Assembly: GCA_029721435.1 (NCBI GenBank)
Contig: CM056578.1
Span: forward strand, 17,124,411 to 17,188,410
Origin: Gymnothorax reevesii
Lineage: Eukaryota > Chordata > Actinopteri > Anguilliformes > Muraenidae
Direction of reading: 5' to 3'
Length of the DNA stretch: 64,000 nucleotides
The notes beneath the pieces were generated by a model. That model made no database searches and had not been told where the DNA came from. It saw only the letters and a list, made by a program, of their open reading frames with translations. Shown here piece by piece: positions 46,301 to 56,500 of this stretch. A program made the translations under genes and the position numbers. Positions within the stretch are counted from its first letter, which is position 1. Every line of letters starts with the position of its first letter.

Positions 46301-49300
46301 CCAACAAGGCTCATTTAAAATAGACTGTAGCAAAGTGGCAAAGTGTCCTGTGATCAGACGAGTCCAAATTTGACATCCTTATTGGAAATCATGGGCATCA
46401 TGTCCTCCGGGCTAAAGAGGAGAGAGACCACCCCTCCGGTTTTTAGTGTTCAGTTCAGTGCTGAACTGGCCTGCCTGCAGTCCTTTCTTTCTCAATTTTA
46501 CGGATTGAGAACATTTCGCACACAATTAAACAAAAAGTCCGTCGAAGGAGACCCTAAATTCTCCAGCAGCTGGAAGCCTGTAGTAAACAAAAGTGGGATC
46601 AAATTCAAATGGCTAAACTCAAGAAACTTGTGTCCTCAATGCCCAAAAGCCTCCATTCTGTAGCATTCAACCTGTGCACGCGGGTGTGCGTGCGTGTGTG
46701 TATGTGCATGCAACGTTTGCGTCGGTGTGTGCGCTTGTGTGTTTACGTACCTGGAAGGAGCTGTACCTTGCCCCAGAGAGGACCCTTTCCTGCTGACTCC
46801 AGGCCCTGGAACAGGAGGCTTGTGCAGCCTCTGTGGCTCCACAGTCATCGGTCCTGGACCTCTGAAGTACAGTGTCAGTACACAGCAGGTCAGCTTAGGA
46901 GCTCATGGACAATCCCATTAACTGACAACGCTCCTGTTCTTTTTAACTCCCCCAAACACAACAACACGATGACCACGCACACAACTCACACACTTAGACA
47001 AGTGTACTCATACACATAAACACCCACACACACACACACACACATACGCACACACACATACGCACAGGCACAAGGAATAAATTCTGCAGTCTCACTCAGA
47101 AACCTGTATACCCAGTGGTGTACAGAACTGAAAATTGGGAGAGCAGAGAACATCCCTTTACAGCAATTATTAGTCCTGACTTGTTCTCAATCATTGTCCG
47201 TTATTAACACGGTAAACTGTGTTAAAATGTCCAGTATTTTTTGATGCACACAAAAATGGAGGGACTATTCAGTTAAAATGCCGTCATTTCTGAGCGGTTC
47301 CATCCGGTGGAAAACACCCTCAAATTGAAGCTGACAGTCTGCACATCAAACTCATGGTAACTGTATTCTTTCAAACTCAAGATGCTAGAGTACTGCACCA
47401 AAGTAAAAAATGTGTCACTGCCCAATGAATTATGGTGCTCACTATAATTTGGAGTCAGACTGAATGAATTAAAAAAAAAAAAGCAATGCTCACACTAAAC
47501 ACTTGTTAGCGGTTACAGTAAAAGGCTGAGCAAATTGTATGAGCAAACAAAAATACCAATGACTTACCTTCTTGATGTTGTGGTTCCCTGTGAAGAGGAT
47601 ATGTATGTGCTAGAGTGTAAAACCATTCTTTCTGCACGCAGTACATAATTATTGAACACGATTATGCACCATTTTAGAAGAGAAGATCACTCTAACAAAC
47701 GAGAAAGTTTTTGCCTGGATCTGAGAAACTTGGAGCATAATTCCCTTTGTGAGATTCATACTGCTATTCCATGAGAGAGGCCTTGGTTACAGTGAAAGAT
47801 TCATCATTACTGGACAGAATCAGTATGACAAGGCAAAGGCATTTGTTCATGTGTTAGCTTTAATGTTTAATTTCATGAGTACTAGGAAGAATTAGCTCTC
47901 TCACAACTCTTTGAAATATTTCAGCAGACTGAAATGCTGAGTTTAAAACAGAGCAAGGTCTCAGATATAATTTCTTATTTTGGAGATACCATGGGTTCTA
48001 AATATCCTGGAACCCTCACAAACCGATAACAATGCGCGATAAAGAGTTTCATTCAAGTTGTGAGGAACCCTGTTAACAGATGAGCGAATGGCCCGATTTG
48101 CTTAATATAGTATGTGGATATAGTGCAAACTTCAAGGAGGAAACTCACCCTCTCAGCAAAACCAGCACCGCCATGCTTCCTCTCTGTGATCAGACATTAA
48201 ACAAGGTCAGTGTTGGCAGCCTTCTCAGCCCTGTCCCACCAATGCCACCAAATTTACATCTGTTTCACCATCGTGGGGTGGTGGTTTCCCCTGCAGTTTC
48301 ACCTGCTAAGCACCTGTGCATTTTCACACAGGTTTCACAGCACTTATGCATCCAGAGAGTGCTTTGCTGCTTAACCATGTTATGCTAGCAAATGAGCACA
48401 GGTGAAACGTCCAGGTTCAGAAAGTTTAAGTCCCGCCCCCTCAATATTCTGTCCCAATTACCTGGTAACCAGCCAGGAGATCAGATGGCTAAGTTAGATT
48501 ATAGAAGAGACATGGCAAAAATGTTTACATTTCAACCCCTGGAATTTTCACCGCTAAGAACAAGTGCTCCTCTAAGTTCTAGACTGATGTAATTTTCTCC
48601 TTTTTTTCCACTTAGTCTGGTACAAATATGCACCATGAACTACAACTCCAATTCCGAAATAGTTAGGACAAAGTGTAAATTGTGAATGAAATCAAAATGC
48701 AATGACTTTCAAATCACACCAGCCAGTATTCCCAATAGAACAGAGGTAACATAGCAAACCTTGAAATTGAGAAATTTTACAATGTTATCTATAAAATGAG
48801 CTCGTTTCAAATTTGATGGCTGCTACAGGTCTCAAAAAGTTGGGACAGGGGCCTGTTTACCATGGTGAAGAATCCCCTCTTCATTTTAACACAAAGCAGA
48901 GGCGTCTGGGCATTGAGGAGACAAGATTATTGAGTTTAGCCATTGGAATTTGACCCCACTTTTGTTTAGTAGAGGCTTCCAGCTGCTGGAGAGTTTTGGG
49001 TCTCCTTTGACGGACTTTTCACTTAATTATGCGCCAAATTTTCTCAATCTGTGAAAGACCAGGACTGCAGGCAGGCCAGTTCAGCACACAGACTCTTCTA
49101 CTACGAAGCCATGCTGTTGCAATAGCTGCAGTATGTGGTTTTGCATTGTCCTGCTGAAATACACAAGGAATTCCTTCCCTGGAATAGATGTCATCTGTAG
49201 GGGAGCATATGTTGCTCTAAAACCTTTAGATACCTTTCAGCATTCATGGTGCTTTTTTAAACATGCAAGTGTCCCACACCATATGCACTAATGCATCCCC

Positions 49301-50495
49301 ATACCATCAGAGATGCAGGCTTTTGAACTGAACACTGATAACAGGAGGGGTGGTCTTCCTCCTCTTCAGCCCGGAGGACACAACGCCCATGATTTCGAAC
49401 AAGAATGTCAAATTTGGACTCGTCTGACCACAGGACACTTTGCCACTTTGCTACAGTCCATTTTAATTGAGCCTCGGCCCACAGAACACGGCAGCGCTTC
49501 TGGATCATGCTCAACAATGGCTTCCTTTTTGCATGATAGAGTTTTAGGTGGCATCTGTGGATGGCACGATGGGCTGTGTTTACAGACAGTGGTTTTTTGA
49601 AGTATTCCTGAGCCCATTTAGTAATGTCAATGACAGAATCATACCGGTGAGTGATGCAGTGGCGTCTGAGGGCCCAAAGATCACGGGTATCCAGTAAATT
49701 TCTTTGGCCTTGTCCCTTACGCACAGAGATTTTTCCAGTTTCTCTGAATCATTTGATGATGTTATGTACTGTTGATGATGAGACTTTCCAAGCCTTTGCA
49801 ATTTGATGTTGAGGAACATATTTTTATAAAGTATTCCACAATTTTTTCATGTAAGCCTTCACAGGTTGTTGAGCCTCTGGCCATCTTTACTTCTGAGAGA
49901 CTCAGCCTCTCTAAGACATCCCTTTTATAGCCAATCATGTTACACACCTGATGCCAACTAACTTAATTACTTGCTAAATGTTCTTTCAGCCGATTCTCTT
50001 ATATATTAATTGCTTTTTCAGCCATTTATTTGCCTGCGTCCCAACTTTTTTGAGACCTGTTGCAGCCAGAAAATTTGAAATGAGCTCAGTTTGTGGATAA
50101 AAATGTAAAATGCCTCAGTTTCATTTGAAATTTTATCTATGTTCTATTTTAAATAACATATTGGCTCATGTGATCTGAAAGTCATTGCATTTTGATTTTA
50201 TTCACAATTTACATTTCGTCCCAACTATTTCAGAATTGGGTTTGTACTTGTTTTACTGTCTTCTTTTATCAGGAACTGATGCTGAAGTTAAAAATATGAC
50301 TATCGCTCGCTAGCAGATGGTGTTACAGCTGAAACAGAGCCAGAATACAGTATGCACTGGGTATACAGGAAGCAGCTGTCTTCTGCCTGCAGTCAATCTC
50401 ATGAACCCTGCAGTCATGCAGAAAACCTTCATTGAGATTATTATGACTGTTTATGGAAATCAGCTTGACTACTGACAAAACTAGCCAAATGCGTT

Positions 50496-50552
<57 letters not shown>

Positions 50553-53500
50553 GGGCTGTGTCATCTAAGCGACCTGGTAGCACTAGTCAGACGTCTGTAT
50601 GCGAGTGCATATGTTTGCACTAGTTTTTCAATGCCTGGGCTGGAGTTTATGCAAGTTTGTGCATTTATTTCATTTTATTTAACCCTTATTTAACCAGGGA
50701 AGTCCCATTTACATTAAAGTAATGCAAATTTGTGCACAAATGTGTACATCTGCATATACGCGCGTGTTACACAGAGTGAGGGGGCTCTTGCAGCAGGGCC
50801 TACCTGGCAGAGGTGACTCTCTGTCTGGGAGAGTGGGCGGACAGGTCAGCCCCTTGTCCAAGTTTGTGGGCTTTCTACTGCGGTCCACCTGAGGGGCACC
50901 GGAGCCCGGGGAGGCTAGAGAAGGGAAGAGAAAAGAGAAAGCAAAGGAGAGAGCAAAGGAGTGAGAGGGAGAGAGAGGTGGGGAGAGAGAAGGAGAGAGG
51001 GGAGCAAGGTAGAGAGAAAGGGGGGAGGGGGAGAGATAGAGTTTTAAGAGGTCACAGCTTACATGGTCTCAGAAAAAGGTTTCTTGGGTTCTCCATGAAG
51101 GAACCCTGCTTAATCTCTGATGGAACCTTCTACATTAGCCGTGAAAAGATTGGAGTGGAACCCATGAAGTAGATGGGGTTCCTCTGTAGAAATTCCAAGG
51201 AGCCTCTGGGCTCAATTTTTTTTTTTTTTTTTATTGGAAGTGTGCACTAAGAAAAAAAAAAAAACACGCCAACAGAGAGGCACAGAAGACATGAGCAAAA
51301 AATATAAGAAGTATTAGGATGCCATTGCATTATTATTACTTTTCATAATAGCCCTGATGAAATGAACAGCTCTTGAGCTGTTGACACCTAAAACCATTTA
51401 TTATTTGCACTCAGTTAACTCACCTCCGATTGAGGCAGAATAAATAGAAATGTTAAAAGCTTTCAAAAATTATACAAGACACAGCGTGTTTACAGGAATT
51501 TCTTAGTCATATAAAATTACGCGGTTTACACCTGTCTTCTACGAGGAGAGCAGTAATGTCATCTGTGGTCACTGTTCGTCATTTTTCTTCTCATAGTATT
51601 TTTAGCCGTTTGGCAATTGTGGGTTGATGCTGAACATTTCAGTGTGAGAAGGACCAAAGAAAGCTCAGTGGGAGGAGCGCTGAGACCTACGTTTGTTTGG
51701 TGTCCTGAAGGGCCTTTGTGGGGACTGTCCTCTCAGGGAAGGGGGCCCCAGCTTCTGTGGAAACACAAGGGCGGGGAGAGGAGATGTATTTTATACCAAG
51801 GTTTAGGAAGAAAGGAGTTGGAGGAAAGATGTGAGGATGTGTTCACATAAATGAAGGTATGACGCAAAAGCTGCCACAAGAGGGTGGATCAGATCATATC
51901 AGTTTGCGTCCAATGTCATGAAACAGGTTCAGCCGTAACAAATCTAACTTCCCAAAAAATAAAAATAAAAAAAATGGCAGAACTATTAAATTTTAGTTGA
52001 ATAGAACTTTGTCATTTCTGCCAACTCATGACAGCTCCAATGCCCTGTATATGGCAGTTGCGTCAGTTACGTCACGGTGAGGCGTGCAAGTGAAGCATTA
52101 CTGGAGGAAGATGGAGATGTGTTTTCTACATTAACCCTTTAGCGAGCACTGGCCCGAGAGCAATTTGCTCGGCATCATTGTGTTTTTATACCATATTGTG
52201 CTACGTTTAAGAACTATATATCGTTCAAATGTTCAAGAACTCAGCATTCTAACTGTGTAAACCATTTTATGATGTGAATACAACATCGAAAATAGAATGA
52301 AAAAATTGTGTCATCACAATCCTCAGCATGACTCTGCAATCCCATGTGGCATTGCTCAGATTTATTGAAATGTGTTGTTATCAATGTTCTTACCTCACGG
52401 TGGTCCAGACATGAAAACTTGTTATCCGCAAAACAAGGAAGCATGGATAAAAGTCACATAATCGCCTTTGAAATTGAGGTAGTAACTGTGAGTCAGTGCA
52501 AATTTCTCTGTAATTAGCTTTTTTTACTCATAATGCAGTGCTATTAATTGTACAGTAACCCTTTTGGGGAAAAAAAATATGTGCACCTGCTGGCTATTAT
52601 GTGCTGATCTAACAGAACAGTGTTTTATCCTATCAGCCCTCACTCCAATACAACATGAAAATCTAAATCTTTTAGTTCACACAGCCAGTGGCATGAAAAT
52701 TGTTGCATGTGGTAGCCAAGGGATTCATTTTTACGAGGAGGAATTATTTAAATGGTTTCTGTCCTGGGGGGGTAAATGGTTTCCGGCAGGGGGGGGGGGG
52801 GGGGGGTGTCAATGTTGCAAGGGAGATTTGGAAGCGGCCTTTTTACGCATATATGATTGCACACCACTGCAAGGAATTGGAAGAGTTTATGAGGGTGTAA
52901 AGTTGGCCACATATCAGGAAGGAGACCTCATCGAAGGAAGTAAGGAAGTAGTAAAACTGTTGTAAAAGCGAATGCAACCATGGCCAGGAACGCGGGGTAA
53001 TTTGGACTTTCCAAAATTGTTTATTGAAACACGCACGAACATAACCAAGAAAAAAGCCATACAAAAGTTATTTTTGGTGACAGAATCATTACATTTGAAC
53101 CTGCAGCTGTTTAAGCATCGGCCTGTGGCTGTATTGAGGCTTGATCACAGTGTCATGGGGCAGAAGAAAACATAAAATCTTTTCCTGACAGACAAAAACT
53201 AATATTATCAGTGTTGTTACTCAATTCAGGTGATGTTCTCGGCAATTCTGAATATCCGAGAGCAATCTACTGAATGTCACCCTTTAAACCAGACCATGAT
53301 CGTGCCTGTAGTCAAAGTGATTCAAGAGCAGTAACCATTTTAGAATGGGAGGGAATTTTCTCAAAGAGGGGCTGCACGTTAAAGGGCGAGAAAGAATGCA
53401 GTGGGAGGAGACAGGTGGAGTTGTACTTCACTCTTTGAAGCCAAAGAGAGGGACGAACAGGGAGATCACACTCACAGACGGGCGAGCGGAGGCGAGGGGG

Positions 53501-56500
53501 GGTCCAGGGCCCGGACGCTGGGGAGGGACCGGCGGCTGGCTGTTGGGTACCCTTCCTGAAATGCCACACGACCTGAGATTATCTACATACACAGATGAAA
53601 GCACTTACATTGGTTTAACACAGATGCAAATAAAAAGGTACTCATGCACAATTTATGTATTATTAAACATACCCAAGTAACAGCAAAGGACATAGGCAAT
53701 AGGGACACATAGTTCAGAATGCCACACACACACACAGATAAAAGCATTCATCAGGATTAAAACACATATTAAAAAAAACTAACTCACAGATATGCAAACA
53801 CAATAAAGACCAGCTTAATTCCTGTGTTTGCTGTGATCTAATGGGGCCCCTAACTGCTACTAGAGACTTGTAACTCCTTGTCGCTAAGCCTGGATGATTG
53901 GAATGCAGCAGGTGTAAGCCAAAGCAGGCCGTGCCTATAAGCTAACAAAGAAAAAACTGAACTCCTTTACTCTCTGCATTATGAGCCAGAGGGCTTCAAA
54001 TCACTGTCCTCAAGGACCGAGATCTGTTGGTTTTCCACCTTCACTTTACCTGGGAGGCAAGTCTCAGGTGTGAAGACAATCAAACCAATTCAAATTCCAA
54101 TTCTGGTCTGGTTAATATCTGAAGGAGAAATGGAACCAGGACTGGATTTGGATTTGAGGGTTAAATTTGTGCATTATTGTTATTTAGCCAATACATTTGT
54201 GCAAAGTGGCTCAGAAATGATCAGACGAAGCAGCAGCCAATCCCGAGTAAAAGCTTAGCCCTCCCCCTCATAAGTCTGAAGGGACACCCCACAAGAAAGA
54301 CCCAACAGCAGTGCTAACCATTCCATGATGACCCATGGACTTGATCCGTCAGCCTTCCATTCCCTAATCTAGCACCTTAGCCACAAGGATAAAAGCCGCC
54401 TGGGAAGATATCAATACATAATTCCAAGAGCGATCCGTCATGTTACCGATGTATTCGCTATCACCCAGGGGCCTGGCTGGGCGTATCTGTCGGGGCAGTT
54501 CTTCGGGAGGCTCTGATGGCGGGGGCTCGTACTCGTTGTCGCTGTCATTGCCCTGGACGGGCTCCTCCTCAGCTGGGGACTCGTAATCCCCTCCGCTTCC
54601 TTCCCCATCGTCAGCGTCCGGGCTCTCGTAGTCATCATCGCTCTGGTCCTGGAGGAAAAAAAAAAAAACACAACCACCATTTTCCAAGTCCTTAATGCAG
54701 GGCGGGGTTTCAGTTCTAATTGGGAAGGCAGAGCGGCCTGAACGTCCTTCACAGCAGGCTATTTAGCCCAGAAATGTATGAGGTGAAATATTGACTCAGT
54801 TGAATCCTTTTTGTCCTCTGTGTTTCACCCATGCGAGCTACTTAATAGCGGCGAGCAGCAATAGAGCCATGCTAGGGAACCAACTCTATGCATTAATACC
54901 TCCGCCAAGGAGGTTATGTTTTTGGTGCCGTTTGTTTGCTGGTTTGTTTGTGTACAAGATTACTCAAAAACTTACGGCCGGATTTTGATGAAATTTTCAG
55001 GGTAGGTGGGTATTAAGTCAAGGAACAGCTGATTAAATTTTGGCATATCTAGGCCAAAGTACTGCTGAGATATACTCCAAAGTTCAAGATTTCAAGTCTT
55101 TCCAATGGGCCGGAGTTCCGATCGCCGTGCTTTTGGGTTTGCAGCCCCCTGGCGGAGGTCATCACTCTCTGAGTGCTTTTCGAGTTATACATGTCTTTTG
55201 TCACTTCTTACGCTTAAAAAAATTCTTTTTATAGTCTTGGCTGCCGTGGTATCATCCAGGTGGGTGCTGCCCATTGGTGGTGGAGAGATGAGATTCCCCC
55301 ATATGACTGTAATGCGCTTTGAGTGCCAATGAGGAGACGCTATATAAATGCTATGTTCATTCATTTATTAATTCATAATCATGCTGTGTTTTCATTCATA
55401 TTGAAAAAGACTGACTAATGTTCAAATCTGAGCTCTGCATTCCTGATCCTGAAGATCAACACCTGGTTTTTATTCTTACATTCAAATCAGCTACACATTC
55501 AAACTCAGGTGCACTGGTGAGGTATAGTCAGCAGCTTAATTGATAAAAATTGATCAAATCAATCAGTAGAATCTGGGCTGGAGACCTCCAGTAATTTCTG
55601 CAGCTCTACAGAGCCAGTGTTCCCAAAGATCACACTACAGATCACTGCACCTTTATGATGAATATTAATTGTCTCAAAAATGGGTTTCGCTTCAGGTCTG
55701 TTCCCCAAATCACAGTCCTCAGGGGGCCAATAACTGCTGCTTTTCTATTCTCCAAATCGAGCCAATCAGTAGCACTAGCTGTTCACTGAATTTCCTGGAT
55801 GGAAAGAAAACCAGGGCTGGATTTGGTTTTGAGGGCCTGATTTGGCGATCCCTGTCTGAGAGCACTCAACTGAATCGACTAATTTGTCTTTTTGACCATT
55901 GGAAACTGAGTACAGCTATGAAGGACACAGGATATGACAAACAGAGTGCAGATGTCAGACGCAACAGACTGACTCACAAATTCTTCTGAATCCCAGCCCA
56001 CGTCCTCTGAAACTGCAACTATAAATAGAATACATGATAAATTGAGCCCATGTTCCAGAACAGATTGGCAAACATTGAAAGCAGTATGTCGGTCTCCGAA
56101 GAGTCAGTCACCCTCAATAAAAACATGGAAATGCAAGTGACCGTACCTGGTTCTGGGTACTTGTGCACCGTTCTGTGAAGGAAGCAAAAAAAAAAGATCA
56201 CTCACTGAGAACAAATTTTGTTACTTGGCCTCTTTCTGAAATTATTCCGTCATGAAGTATATTGGGTATATTGGGATGTTTGGGCTAGAGCAAGGGTTCC
56301 CAAATTCGGTCCTAGGGCCTCCCTGTATATGCTAGTTTTTGTCCCAACCATAATTGCCATCAAAGGACTTTAGTAAGCTGTTTATTTGTCCGAATTGGGA
56401 GCATTTTGTGTTTAAATATGTTATGCTGTTTTAAGCCAAATTTTAATTGAAATATCCATTTGTGCCATGAAGAATAAAAGATGTAATAAAAGAACCTTGC

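Noticed and set aside
46636..47019. Plus-strand frames of 136 and 75 codons
   Set aside because: They are antisense to the lcp2 exon at 46751-46830 and run into CA/GT repeats.
50497..51038. CRISPR-like regularity
   Set aside because: These are dinucleotide and purine tracts without spacers.
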